Assembly: GCA_003117195.1 (NCBI GenBank)
Contig: BDSI01000066.1
Span: 434,001 to 498,000, forward strand
DNA: 64,000 nucleotides
DNA from: Eudorina sp. 2006-703-Eu-15
Lineage: Eukaryota; Chlorophyta; Chlorophyceae; Chlamydomonadales; Volvocaceae
Direction: 5' to 3'
The number at the start of each line of letters is the position of its first letter. The stretch's first letter is position 1. Below, piece after piece: positions 12,837 through 25,462 of this stretch. The notes under the pieces were generated by a model, which worked only from the letters and a program-made list of their open reading frames with translations, searched no databases and was not told where the DNA came from. A program made the translations under genes and the position numbers.

Positions 12837-14081
12837 ATGGCTGCGCACGCAACTCCAGGTACGCCGCACGGGAAATCCTGTCACATCACAAAGAACCATA
12901 ACGAGCTAATTTGTTCCACATTTAAATTTAGGCTGGAGGTATCCCAGCGAGGACCGGCTCCGTGCGGAGCGTGCCGGCGCCGCTGCCGCCGCCGCCGCCA
13001 CGTGCAAACCGGCCTCTTCGCGCAGCTGCCGCCGACGCCCCTGACTGTACGGCATTGGCGACGGCCAGTCAGCTCCTGGAAGCCATACCGCGGGCGCGCA
13101 CAGTGGGGGAGCTGAGGACCATTCTCCGAGACGCCCGGACCCAGGGCTGCCTGGCAACGGCCCACTCCCTGGCCGCTGTGATGCGTCTCAGTGCGCTGGT
13201 GAGGACGGATGAGGGGACAGGCACTGGCACCCACATGTTCACTTGGGTTGAAGCCACGCCCATCGTGCACCCTGGAACCCCTTGGCGGCGATTCCGAACC
13301 CCTTGTCCCCACTGTGCGAGTATCCCCTTTGCGCGGATGTGTGGGGTCGGAAGAGACAGAAGAACGTTTCAGGTGACTCGGTGTCGTCTCACAACGCGCA
13401 ACGGACGGGATGTCATCATGCTATGCCGTAAGAGCAAACACGTGAAGCCCGCTCGAGGGCTTACCAGCACCCGGCCCGCCGGCGCCCCCAACCCCAGGCG
13501 GAGGCACCTGACCTGCCCGGTGGTGGCGCGGACGACGCGCGGCAGCTGGCGGCGCAGCTCCTGCAGTCGCTGCGGCCGCAGCTCGCGGCCCTTCCCGCCG
13601 CGCTGCGCGCCCAAACGGAGCGAGCCGTGATGCGGCTGGGTCTCGACCCGCAGGCAGTAGTGGTGACCCTGTCTGCGCCTGCGGCCAGCACGGGACAATC
13701 CGACGTGTCTAGCTCCAGCCCTGGCCCCAAGCCCCCTAGCGGCTCTGAGGGACAAGAACGGCCTCGTGGGTCGCACCCAGGGGCCGCTGCGGCCGCGGAA
13801 CGAACAGACCCGGGAGCGGTGGCGAGCAGTCGGGTGCCGGGCGTCGCGGGAGGTGCTGGGGAGGGCCGTCGAGAGGCGACGAACGGGGCAGCGAATGGCG
13901 ACCGGCGCGCTGCGGCCCGGGTGCTGAGGGCCAGCGAGTGGCGACCGGCGGAGGCCAAGGGGGCGACGGGTGGGGCGGCGGGGCTGTGGGGTGGGAGCCG
14001 GGTGCGGCCCCAACAGCGGCAGCCCAACAGGGCCACAACTCAACCACTTCTCCAATCGCAACCCCGGGCAACTCTTGCAGC

Positions 14082-14114
<33 letters not shown>

Positions 14115-17100
14115 GGATCCTCGGCAACAGCGGAAACAGCAGCGTCCGCAACAATCTCAGCAGCAACAGCAGCATCCACAGGAGCAACAGCCACAGCAGC
14201 AGCAGCAGCAGCAGCAGCGGCAGCAGCAGGGGCCTGGGAAATGGCAGCAGCAGCGCCTGCAGCGGGACCAGGAGGTGGCAACACGGGAGCAACCGCAGCC
14301 CCCCCTGGAGTCGGGGTCGGGGTCGGGTGCGGATCCGCAAGGCCTTGCGCCCCTGCCCACGGCCCCAGCGACACCGCTGGCCTCAGCCGATCGATCCGCG
14401 GCGGTGCCCCAGCCCAGCCAGGTGGAGGCCCCGCCGCCCGTCTCCGGAACAGCGGCGGATGGCCCAGCAGTCAGCCCGGCGCCTGGCGCCATCCCGCCGG
14501 CGGCCGCCCTCGGATCTGCTCCCACCGCGGCCGCTCCCCCTGCCCCCTCGCCTGCCGCACCGACGTCCACGCCAGCCACGACTCCGCTCTATTCCACCTC
14601 AGTCGCCCAAGCTGCAGCTCACGCACCACCACCCCCAACTCCACCACCACTTCCATCACCACCACCACCACTTCCAGCAGCAGAACTACCAGCACCACCA
14701 CCAGCAGCACCCCAACTGGATGACCCATCAGACAGCCACCCCAGTCCCGCCGCGCCGTCGGCCCCAGACACTGCCGGTGCGGACGAGCAGCGGGAGCCTG
14801 TGGCGGCCGCCTCGGCGCTGCCCCCGCAGGCACCCGCCCTGACCTTTGAGGAGGCGCTCCGTCTGGCCGGGGAGGCCTGGCGGGAGGTGGAGCAGGCGGG
14901 GCCGGCGGGGGCGGCTGCTGGGTGGCGGGTGTGGGGCTACAGTGAGGGGTCCTCCCGCAGCGCCCTGGAGGAGGGGCTGCAGCAGCGGCCGCCAGGCGCG
15001 CTGTCGATCGGGGAGGTCGCTGAGGTGGTGAACCTGCTTGCGGCGCTGCGGCTGAGCCCGAGCTACGAGTGGCTGTGTGGTGCGCAGTCCCGGCTCCGGG
15101 AGGAGATGGCGGAGGTGGAGACGCAGGTGCGGCTGCTGGGAAGTGACGGCGGCTGCGGCGCGGAGCGGCCGGCGGCGGCGGAGGCGGGGATGTACGGCGA
15201 TGCGAGAGCCGCAGCGATGGTGCTGGAGGATCTGCGGCAGTTGTACGACGCGACGGAGGATCTGATGCAGATGTGTTGGGAGGCGGACGGGCGGCGGGGC
15301 GGGGAGGGTAACAGGGCGGAGCAGCAGCCTTCCGCGTTGGCGCCGCAGGCGGCTGTCCGCGATCGTGACGGCAGTGGCGGCAGCGACGGCACTGCCAGGG
15401 ACGACACCGCAGCAACGGCACCGGCTTCAGCCTCTCCCCCGCTGGACCCCGCCCCCTTACCAGCGACCCCATCGTCAACCGACGCTACATCCGTCGGCAC
15501 TGCTTCCGCCGGCACCGTCCCCGTCAGCACCGACACGAACCCCACGGCCGCCGCCGCTGCTGCTGCCAGCACCACTGAAGCCACCGAACTAGGGAGGGCC
15601 GCCACTCACCCTGACACCCTGTTGCCGCCAACCAGTTTCGATGGGACCGGTGGGTCGCTAGATGCAGACGCCGGGGTGACGCAGTTGGATGCGGAACAGC
15701 ACGTCACCGTCGCAGCCGCCGCCGTCGCCGGGGCTCCACCGACTGAGGCGGTGGCGCGACGGACTGGGGAGCAGCGGGCTGACCTGGATGTGCTGGTGGA
15801 CCTCGACAACCCGCACCTAGCGGAGGAGGTCGCGGCGGAGACTGTTCAGGACGATGAGGAATCGGAGCAGCAGCAGAAGGATCCTGCAGCCGCGCTGGCG
15901 GGCCTGCAGGCGCTGCTTCAGCAAGCCCGGGGGGCAGCCGGGCGGCCGCAGGGCGCGGCGGAGGAGCAGCAGCAGCAGCGTGAGGGTGAGGGTGGGGGCG
16001 GCGGGCACGACGGCTCAGCAGCACTCGCGGAGGTGGTTTCGGAGCTGACGGCGCTCCTGGCGGCGGCTGTCCAGACTGAGGCCGCCGCGGGCCGGGCAGC
16101 GCTGCTGGCGCCTGGCGGCGGTGCGTCCGCCGCCTTTGACCCAGCCGCCATCGCCGCGGCGGCGGCGGGGCAGCCGCAGCCGGCGGCGCTGACAGCCGCG
16201 CAGGTGGGTGCGCTGGTGGCAGCGGCCCGGGCCGCGCTCCAACCGTCGCCGTTGCCCCACCCGCTACTCGCCTCGGCGGCGAAGCTGGTGGTCTCGCCGC
16301 GGCTGCGGGCGACGTGCGAGGACGTGGCGCCGCTGCTGGCGGCGAGCGCGGCGGCGGGCTACGCCCCGTCGCCGTACCTGCTGACGCAGCTGGCGGCCAT
16401 CGCCTTCCCCGCCAAGGACGCGCACCCGAACACCGGGCGCGTTGCAGCGCAGGACGAGGAGCACCCCGACTCGGGGCAGTCAGGGCGGTCGGCGGCGACG
16501 GCGGCGGCGGACCCGGCTGCGCTGCCCGCGGGGGCCGTACGGGCCGTACATGAGGCCGGCGTCGCGCTGGGGCGGCTGGGCTTCCGGCTGAACACCCGGC
16601 AGTTCGGGGACTGGGTGGCCGCAGTGGTCGGGCGACCCAGGGCTCTGCGCGCCTCTCAGCTGGTGCGGCTGATGGAGGGCTGCACGGAGAGGGGCTTCGC
16701 GGTGCGCCCCGCGGCCGCCGCGGCGGCGGGGCTGCTGGCAGCCGCGACGCGGCCGGCGGCGCGCCTGCAGCGGCTGTCGGGCGCGGAGGCGGCGGCGGTG
16801 GTGCAGTTCGCGGCCCAGCAGGGGCTAAGACTGGATACGACTGCTGGCGCTGCGGGTGCTGTTACCGCTCCTGCTGCACCGGCGGCGGCGACGGCGGCGG
16901 GTGGCGAGTTGCGGCGGCACCTGACCGGGCCCCGGCTTCGGGAGCTGAGTGCGGAGGAAGTGGCGGTGCTACTGCCCGCGCTGTGCACTGTGGGGGCCAT
17001 GAGGCCCCCGGCGGCGGATGGCCGCGCCGACGTCGACGCCCAGACCTCATCCTGGCTGGGCGAATACTCGGCGGCGCTGCTGCCCCACGCGGAGGCGCTA

Positions 17101-18879
17101 CAGCTGGATGTGCTACTGCCGCTGCTCCGCGCGTACGAGCAGTTGAGCTACAGCCCACCGGCGCTGCTGCTGCTGGGCTTCTCTCTAGCCATCGAGTCCC
17201 AGCTGTCCGCGGCGCCGGTGCTACAGCTGCTGCAGGCCCTGCATGTGCTGCTTTGTCGCCTGGACTTCCAACCGAACGAGGGCCTTGCGGCTGCCGTACA
17301 GGATCAGCTAGTCCCACGGGTGATTCTGGCGGCTCGGCCGGCGGCGCCGGCGGCGCAGCTGCCGCGGCAGCTCGTCCTGGAGCAGCAGCAGATGGCGGCG
17401 CCGCTGACGCTGCCGCAGCGGATGATGGCGTTGGAGGTGCTGGCGGCGGCGCGCGTGCGGCCGCACCCGGCGCAGCTGGCGGGGCTGCTGGAGGTGGAGC
17501 TGACGGGGGGAGAGCGGCGGCTGCAGCAGGCGCTGCCCGGGGACTCGCTGGTGGGGCTGCTGTGGCGCTGCGTGGAATTCCGCGCTTTGCCCTCCTGGCG
17601 CCTCGTAGGCGAGTGGCTCGAGGCCTTCGCCGCCGCCATCCAAGGCTCCGCCGGCTCGCCGCGCAGCGGCGCGGCCGCCGCCGCCGCTGGTGGTCGTGGT
17701 GGTGACGGGTCCGGTGGCGATGGCGGGCCGCAGCGGGAGGTGCGGGGGGTGGTGAGCCCGGAGGCGCTTGCGCGTGCGGGGTGGTGCCTGGCGCAGATGT
17801 GTGTGCAGCCGGAGGCGGAGTGGCAGGCGGCCTACCAGGCGGCGCTGCTGCCGGTGATGAGGGAGTTGGATGCGGAGGCGCTCAGCCTGGTGGCGCATTC
17901 GGCGCTGCTGCTGCGCTGCCGGCCGTCGGATGCGTGGCTGGAGGGGCTGCAGCGGGCGGCGCTGGGGCGGATGGAGGGGCTGGACGGGCCCTCGGCGGCC
18001 CGGCTGCTGCACTTCACGGCGGCGGCGGACCTGACCGTGTCCAAGGATTGGATGCAGGTGGGCGCGAGGGCTGTGAATAAGAACCAGCGGGAAATCAAAG
18101 TACCCGGCGCGGGGGGACTGGGCTTGTGGCGGGTGCGGCGGATGCGGGGGAGGGGTACTACCGTACAGCAATTGGGAGGATGGCGGGGCAGCATGGCGCG
18201 CATCTGCTCTGGTCTGGTTTTTTATTATGGGTTTCCCCACTTTGTTTACGGTACAAATTCTTGGATACCAGCTCCGCTGTCTTACCTGGATGCACACCGA
18301 CGCCCGCAGGCCTTCTTCCAGCGGACGTTGCGCCTCCTGGCTGCGGACGGCTCCACCGCCGGGCCCGCCCCCACCCCCGCCAGCCCAGACCAGGTCGCGC
18401 TCATGCTGCGCGCGCTGGCCCAGCTGGGCTTCCAGCCCCCGCAGCCCTGGCTGACCGCCGCGGTGGAGCGCCTCCGCGCCGGGGCCTCCCAGCTCAGCCC
18501 GCCGTGCTTCCCGGTGGTGCTCATGTCGCTCGTACGGCTGTGCCCTACCCTGGTTTCGGAGCTGGGCCCCGGAAGCGCCCTGGACGACATCGTTCGGGCG
18601 GCCTACTTGAAGCGGAAGCAGTTCACGTCGAGCGAGATGACCTGGCTGTTGGAGACGATGGGCAGCTACACGGCGTACCGGATGCCGCCGGGGGCTGAGG
18701 AGGGGCTGCTGGCGGCGCTGCGGCGGAAGCGGGAGGAGGAGGAAGAGGAGATGGGCGAGGGGGAGGAGGCGGACGGGCCGGTGGAGGGCGGGGACGTCGT
18801 GGCGGGGCTGGCGGATGCTGTGAGCGGGCGCTGGCTGCAGTGGGGCCGTTCCCTCGCGGCGGATGTGATACCGGCATGA
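12837..18879 (+). CDS. Very large OPR-like helical-repeat protein, probably organelle-targeted
   Basis: Probable organellar RNA-binding protein of the octotricopeptide-repeat type, a class that is expanded in green algae. Exons: 12837-12858, 12948-13198, 13498-18057, 18310-18879, all phase-consistent. The ATG at 12837 was chosen because the frame of exon 2 has an upstream stop and no ATG before conserved sequence. The N-terminus is Ala/Pro/Arg-rich and transit-peptide-like. A long Q-rich and Ala/Pro-rich linker follows (about 14080-14800), encoded by CAG runs. The C-terminal half has recurring degenerate PPPEW-like helix starts (PSYEWL, PSPYLL, PSDAWLEGL, PEAEWQAAY, PPQPWLTAAVERL), each followed by a Leu/Ala helix pair. 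No RAP or catalytic domain is visible. OPR is my reading of the repeat; a related helical-repeat class is possible. Confidence 0.7.
14080..14260 (+). repeat. CAG/GCA trinucleotide runs encoding polyglutamine
   Basis: Imperfect CAG/CAA triplet runs within the OPR-like CDS encode Gln-rich tracts. The other frames read as poly-Ala and poly-Ser, which explains the spurious Leu-, Ala- and Ser-rich open frames on both strands here. Confidence 0.9.
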
Positions 18880-19877
18880 GAGGCATGACAGGGGTCATGG
18901 GTTTGGGGCTGTTGCCGGCTCGATGTTGGCCCATTGCGGCCATCGTGAGGGGGTAGGCCTGCAGGCGTTTTTAACGTGCGGACCGGTGTGTGAGCCCGCG
19001 CTAGGGTCTTCGAGACTCTGCCGTGTCGCCGACATGGCATGGGACCCCGGGGTCAAAGAAAGCCCCTACAACAGCCCCACTTTACATCGCAAGTTCCTGG
19101 GTGTCTCGGCTGTTCGTTCACCCATCGGTGGCGGGGGTTGCATCGGGCCCTGTCGCCTGCATGCGACCTGAGGGCTGCCCTCCTGCGCTATCCGCGTATG
19201 TGAGTGGCGGACCCGGAGTCCGCAGCACCTTCGTTTGCTGTTGTAAGCGAACTGCATGCCGCCATGCCGTCGTCAGCTCCCGGGACGCAGCGCAATTCCC
19301 AGGGGGCTGCGTTCCGTTGCTTTCCTTTCATCTCATTCACTCTGCCCGCGCTGTGAATGTTTCCGGAGTCCAGACGGCTGGCAGACAGCACACGAGCCCG
19401 GGACGTGCTGGCGTTGACGGTGGCAGTAAATGGCAGCTTACGGTAATGCATCGAGAGGGGATGTGGCCCGTCGGTCTGGCACACCTAACCCCCGCCACTG
19501 CGCCAACAGCCCGCGTCAAACCGCACCCGTGATTCCGCCGTGAGTCGTGTACCCGTCCTAGGTGAGGACTGCGCTGCGGCTTCCGCTGGCGCCGACGCCC
19601 CACTCGGCACAGGAGGCCTGCACTGCACGGAGATCTAGCTCACGACCAGTCGGGGACTGATCTCCGGATGGGCAGCGCCCAACGACTGATCAGCACGAGC
19701 AACGAGGCCAGGGGCCAGAGGCCATCAGGTCCCCGCGTCCCCTGGCGCCGCTTCAACGGTCCGCCACCCGGCTCCCCCACTTCACGTCCAGCGTCCCCGG
19801 TCCCCCGGCCGGCACAGCGCGCACCGTTCCGCCCCACGAACGCCCCGGTGAGCCTCCCGGGGGTGGGCCAGTCACAG
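18880..19877. other. Convergent intergenic region, OPR-like and EngB 3' ends
   Basis: About 1 kb between two convergent genes. I see no coding signal. A TGTAA lies at 19242-19246 on the + strand. Confidence 0.5.
19242..19246 (+). terminator. TGTAA polyadenylation signal of the OPR-like gene
   Basis: TGTAA about 365 nt past the stop at 18879, the canonical volvocine polyadenylation motif. Inferred from position only. Confidence 0.45.
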
Positions 19878-21190
19878 TCAGGTGTTCCGGAGGTGCAGCT
19901 CCCTCAGCGACGCCAGATAGCCCAGCAGCTCCGAGCGGCCCGCCCCGGTGCGGGAGCTGGTCTCCAAACAGCGAGGCAGCTCCTCCCACTCCTCGGCCAT
20001 CTGCGTGCGATACCAGGTGCGAAGAGGGTCATCCGCGCTCTGGAGGCTTTAGACGCCGTCAGGCAGCTGCACAGTCACACGCGACGGTGAGATGGACCCT
20101 GGTGTTATGGGCTCGCTTTGGGTCTGAGTGGGCCTTGCGCATATGCAATGAAAACCAGGCAATGGAGTACGGACACTGGTGGCGTGGTGGGAGCTGTCGG
20201 ACCCATCTCACCCACACCAACAACTGACCACACCAACCAGAAAGCAAGTTACACTGCACGTCGCGCGCAGCTCGGCAGCGTGCCGAAGACGCTTTTGCAC
20301 TTTGGGGGGGGGCACTCGCGCGTCCCGGTGGCCCTTGCAAGTCCCACCCGGTACCCCACCCCACACAACGCACCAGCTGCTTGAACGCCCGCACGTTCTG
20401 AGCGTTGGGCGGGAAGTCCTTCTTGCGGTTATCTGTCTTGGTGAACACGATACAGAAGGGCACCTCGCACTCCGCCAGCCAGTTGGCGCAGTCCTTGTCC
20501 ACTTCTTGGGGCGGCACGCTTGAGTCGATCAGCAGCAACACGCTGACCAGGTTCTCACGCTGGATGAAGTAGTCCTTTGTGAAGGTGAGCCACTCCTCTC
20601 GGTTGGCTTTCCCCGCCTTGGCGAACCTGCCGAGGCGCGGGATGTCACCAGTGATGGGTTTGGCGGGTTACGGTACTTTGCGGCTATGATGGCCCGACGT
20701 TGGCAGTCACGTACCCGTATCCCGGCAGGTCAACGAGATACCAGGAGCCGTTGATGAGATAATGGTTGATCAGCTTGGTCATGCCTGTTTGAATATGGCA
20801 ACTCTGGTTAGCGGGGTACATTCTGAAGTGCGTTGCGAGGCATTTGCGAACACTGCGCCTACCGGGTTCCTTGGAAACCTTCGCCAGTTTGTCATTCCTT
20901 GTCAATGAATTTATCAATGAAGACTTCCCCACATTTGACCTTCCAATCAGCGCGAACTCCGGATATTTGTCAGGCGGGCAGTCGGCAACGCGCTTGCTGC
21001 TCGTGATGAACTCGGACGTGCGAATATTGCTGTTCAGAGGTGGAGGAAGATCAAGCTGCATATATCGAAATCCATCGTTCGTAGTTGCGGCTCGGATGGC
21101 GGTTCGGACGCGACGAGCCGGCGGCACGCGACTACACGCCAGGCCCAGGGCCTGCGGCGTCAGAGGTCCGCACATCGATTGCGACATCAT
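19878..21190 (-). CDS. EngB/YihA-type ribosome-biogenesis GTPase, probably plastid-targeted
   Basis: TRAFAC-class GTPase that in bacteria assists assembly of the large ribosomal subunit; plant homologues act in organelles. Exons: 21190-20863, 20784-20715, 20626-20374, 20000-19878; phases close to give 257 residues. All G motifs are present: G1 GRSNVGKSS, the G2 Thr in EPGMTKLIN, G3 DLPGYG, G4 TKTD, G5 TSS. The exon 2/3 join gives [18 protein letters not shown], matching plant EngB. The first ~50 residues (ATG at 21190) are Arg/Ala/Ser-rich and transit-like. The C-terminal exon ([16 protein letters not shown]) is short but ends in the expected helix. Confidence 0.92.
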
Positions 21191-21340
21191 TCACCCTACG
21201 GTATTGTTCGTAAAAATATGAATCGCTGCCGTTGATAGCAGAATGGTCCAGGTCGAAAGAGGTACCATGTCGTACTTCATCGTACAAAGATTGAACCAGG
21301 GCCTGCCTGTATTTTTTTATTTGCACAGGCTCACTTCCAG

Positions 21341-21398
21341 CCCCCTTTTGCCAATAACGACAGCGGAATCGCGAAAAAACACCGATTGCGTAGTAATT
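21341..21398 (+). repeat. Dispersed ~55-bp element, copy 1 (EngB upstream)
   Basis: Starts CCCCCTTTTGCCAATAACGA and includes GGAATCGCGAAAA and CACCGATTGCG. It matches 31966-32023 in the same orientation and 36710-36766 inverted. Confidence 0.65.
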
Positions 21399-21672
21399 GT
21401 CCGGTTGGCTTTCATGCCCCCTGCCCCCAAGACTTGATAAGCACGCTTAAACGCACACGCAAGACGGCGCCAACCGGCGCCGTCGCCGTGCCTCATCCCT
21501 TGATGACCGATAGCCCTCCACTCCCCCGCCCCCGCTTGCAGCTGTTCCGCTGCATGTTTGAGCACACAAGGATTGACCACCCGCACACTCGTCACAGCGT
21601 CGCAAGGATATGCAACCAGGAGTGTCACTGCCATGCTTGCTCATCTTTCAGATGCGCACCAAGCACCAGAGC

Positions 21673-21677
21673 TTACA
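21673..21677 (-). terminator. TGTAA polyadenylation signal of the glycosyltransferase gene
   Basis: TTACA on the + strand, TGTAA in the transcript, about 170 nt beyond the stop at 21848. Confidence 0.45.
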
Positions 21678-21847
21678 ACGCCCCCGCCGTGCCCCACCAC
21701 CACATGTCGTGTCGTGTCGCCAACCCCGCAGTACCCGCCCAGTTTCCCCATCATTTTCTCCCCCGAAACCATCATTTCCCCCCGAAACCATCATTCTCCC
21801 CCAACCGAAACATGCCTGGCCTGAACCAATCCTTAAACGCCACGTCG

Positions 21848-24800
21848 TCATGCCTCCACTATGGGTTTGACCTGGTTAATGTAGTCCCGGTACTGTTCCG
21901 GCAGCGGCGGGTCCCCTTTCGGGTCGCACCCCTTGCGGAACGGGCAAGTCGAGTACGTCCCCCGGAGCACCTTGAGGTTCGTCAGACGGACGTAGTTCTC
22001 CAGCGACTCCAGGAACTTGCCGGGCCCGGAACCCCACCCGGCGCCCCAGCGCGCCATGTACACGGTCGAGCCCACGCCCTGCTGGCGGCCCCAGCAGCGC
22101 ACACCGGTCTCGGGCTTGTGGGTGCCGCTCAGCGCGCCGGGGTCGTTGGAGGCCTTGCTGATGAGCGGCATGTACGCCACCTGCCAGCCTGTGCGCAGCA
22201 GGAGGCCATAAGGTAATCAAGGTTATCAAGGTGAGCTATTGACGCTTTGGTCTTGTGTCAGTGCCAGGCGACACCCGGTGACAATCGTCGAGCGGAAACG
22301 CGCTGGACGACGTCACATCGCATGTGACTTTCAGATGCCATGCATGCATGTAACCGTGACAAGGTGGACCCTTCGTGCTGACCGGGCGGTACAACGGGCC
22401 CAGCTGTGTACACCTCCCGCTGTTGGACATGTTTCCATCACCAACCGCGGCCATCAGGATTCCGAGGTCACTGGCCCAATAAGAACGCAATCGCGTTGCG
22501 TTGCGTTGCGTAGCGTTGCTGTGCTGGATGTACACGCATTGTACATCCAGCGCTTTGCGTTTCAGGACGCAAAGAAGGTTGTTGCAGGACGGCCGCGCAA
22601 TGGGCGCCACCATGTCTGAGAGGGGCTCCTCGCAGGGATATGCCTACCTGCCACCCAGAACCGAATGGACAGCTCCCAGTCCGACCAGATGCCGCACTCG
22701 CCTGCAGCGGACAGGTCGGGGCGCACGTCATTGGCACCCGCACCCTAGGGACAGAAAAGGACCCGGCAAGCGGAGCGCGTAAATTGAAAGACATGAGTGG
22801 GGTGGGTGCCAAGCCCTCCCCTCCTTCCCTTGGCGGACCCCGCAGCCAAAGTCACTCACCAGGATCCGACATGCCCTCATCCAGACCGCCCACCACCCTG
22901 TACGCCTTGTGCCGTATCACCAGCGGCGCCAGATCCACCTGAACACACCACCACGACGACAGGACGGACGGGACGGCAGCATTTGCAGCAAGGCTTGCAG
23001 CGCAGCTGGGGGCACCACCTTCTGGCCAGAGTGTCCCGGCCGAAGGTACCCCCCGCACCCACGAGTTTATAAGGAGACAATCATGCTTCTAAATGTCCAG
23101 CTCCCGCTCATCCCTTTCAGTATCGCATGTCATTAGATTAGGGAGCGGTGGTCGTGCGGGTCGTGGTACTGAAGACGCGGGGAGCCCTTCCGCAGGGATG
23201 GATCCATCCGACTCGGCAAAAGACGAAGACCCCGATGCAGTTTGGCGCCCCGTGTGCGTACCACGCCCCACGAAGCGGCCTCGGCGCCCGGTGTTGGTGC
23301 CGGTGCCGGAGGCCGCCGCACCTGGAATGCGAAGATCATGTGGTTGGACGTGTTGGGGTCCATGAAGTTGCGCGCGTTGAGCTCGTTGCCCGGGCCATGC
23401 GACAGCTGCAGTCGGTTGAGGCCCACCATCGCCAGGGAGGGCATGGCGTCCATCTGCTGAACCAGCTTGGGCAGCCAGGAGCAGTCCGCGGGCTCCAGCA
23501 GGTCGTCGTCCTGATCCCACCACCACCACCACCACCACCATCGTCAGTCATGATCATGGCCAACGCCATCATCACCCAAAACCGGCAACAGCAGTACCGG
23601 CAAGTTGAAATTCACAGAGACACGCGAGGGTCTTCGTGTTGTCATTACCAAGAAGTACGAATGTGAACCACCGATGTTCTTGGGGGATTTCAGAGTAACG
23701 AATAATGCCATGCACTCCCACACACTGTTACATTACATTACTCCCACACACTGTTTTTCCAGCTCAGTCCCCACCTCAGCTCAGCTTGCGCATCGGGTAG
23801 GTGTCACAGCAAGACCCTGAGGCCCCGCACGGCCTCCTTCCGGGCCCCTGACCCTTGGGCGTGGCGACCGGGTCAGGCAGCGCCCGGTGGCGACATCTGG
23901 CGGCTGCCCCTCCCCCGCCGGCAGCTCTGCCCTCCCCCGCCCCACCTGCAGCAGCACCAGGTACTTCCCCCGGGCGATGCCAGCCAGGCGGTTGTAGCCG
24001 CGCAGCTCGTGCAAATTGTACGACATCACGGGCACCACGAAGCCGTTCGTGCTCCAGCTCAGGTTCGCCCACAGCTGCCCCTCCTGTTGAGACAAACGAG
24101 GGCGGAAGGGCGGTCACAACGACAGCACAGCACACCACAGGACGGACCGCACATGACACCGGGTCGCCCGCTCGCGGCTGTCGCCCTCAGCCCGCGTGAA
24201 ACGCAGAACCGGCCGAGCACTGTCCACGTGGGCCGTGACCCGCTACCAGCCCGAGAGCCTGCTGCGACCCGGGGGTCAAGGAGGCGGCGAGAGCCCGGGT
24301 GGTTAATAAGAAAACGAGACCCAGAAACGAGCCCGGGCACACCCAGTCTTTCTCAGATTACAGAGCTGGGGGCCCGCTCCGAAATGCCCGCGCATGATCA
24401 CTCTGCACCCCGGGCGCACGGCATGGAGCGGGTGGCCCTGGTGCCCGGGATAACCTCACCTGTGGGCTGTCGACGTTGACCAGGAACTCTGACGGGATAA
24501 GCTGGTTGCAGATCTGCAGGGCGGTGGGAACAACGTGTTGCCCAGCGCAGGTTGCGGAACTGGGTCGGCGAGGAAAACAACTGTGGCAGGGATGGGGAAC
24601 CCCAACGTGCGCCGCGCGAGATGTGCGGCGCGGCCAAACGCTGCGCCCATTGCTGCGGCGGTGTCGTACAATGGATTCAAGTAACCCCACCAACTGACAG
24701 AGAAAAAGCCCCTAGGTAAAACCTAGTAGACTCAACCACCGCATGACGCGCCGACACCTTACCTGCAGCATTGTCACGAACTTCTCTATGACGCGTGGTC

Positions 24801-25462
24801 GCTTAAAGTACTGTAGCATGAAGGACACGACTGGTTGATCCGGATAGAGACGCGGCTGCAAGTGGCCGCTGGTGCACTGAACCTGCAAGACGGCGGGCGT
24901 GGGGTTGGGGCGAAGTTGAAACGTCGTTTGTGGGGACAAATTCCTACTTCCTCACACCACATGCGCCCGCTACAATCGATGGCCAATATTTTTAACGCAG
25001 CTGTGCATCAAGTGCACTAAGGCCTTGGAAGGTCATACGCACCAAGTCTTGCACAGTCGTTGTTGGCTCGATCAGTCCTTTATCCCGCATATCTTTAACC
25101 ACAGATACTATTTTCGCCTCCGTCTCGGCGCGACCAAAAGTCGCGCGCTCTTTGCGGCCATTGACATAGCTTTCATTCCACGATGTCTTCCAAGCATACT
25201 GCTCCTCGACGTTTGTTGGGGGATTCCTCATTCTTTCTAGCAAATTCCCCATGTCCATTTCTATTCGTCGATCGGTCATCCATACTTGGAATAAGTCGCG
25301 CAAGACCACGATGTATTCGTTGTTTGGAGGTAATTTTGAAAGTCGCTCCTCGCAGTAGGGTAAACGGGGGTATCTTGGTGATTCCACGCTGTGACATCCT
25401 GCCCAGCTGCTCAGCAGCGCAACCAACCCCGTTAAGCTCCGCGCTAAACTGGCTGGCCGCAT
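21848..25462 (-). CDS. Secretory-pathway GT-A fold glycosyltransferase (GT2/GT7-like)
   Basis: Predicted lumenal or secreted sugar transferase. Eight exons: 25462-25043, 24882-24763, 24513-24460, 24083-23946, 23510-23322, 22938-22860, 22701-22648, 22188-21848. Every junction is GT-AG and in phase, giving 464 residues. The ATG at 25462 begins a hydrophobic signal sequence (MRPASLARSLTGLVALLSSW). Residues ~140 onward carry the GT-A core: PVVSFMLQYFKRPRVIEKFV, then FLVNVDSP, a LVLLQ strand joined across a splice to DDDLLEP (the DxD metal/sugar-nucleotide site), NFMDPNTSNHMIFAFQ, then VVGGLDEGMSDPGECGIW and SDWEL, which looks like the acceptor/catalytic acidic motif. The C-terminal part has paired cysteines (RCWGRQQ, TCPFRKGC). 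Donor and acceptor sugars cannot be inferred. Confidence 0.83.

Larger units (their letters stand above)
21191..21847. other. EngB upstream region and glycosyltransferase 3' UTR
   Basis: 657 bp. The EngB promoter must lie right of 21190. It contains a copy of a ~55-bp dispersed element (21341-21398) and a minus-strand TGTAA (21673-21677). No coding segment is convincing. Confidence 0.5.

Noticed and set aside
13369..14340. Long minus-strand Leu-rich open frame opposite the OPR-like gene
   Set aside because: It is the antisense of CAG/GCA runs; no motif, no splice structure, and the sense frame is clearly coding.
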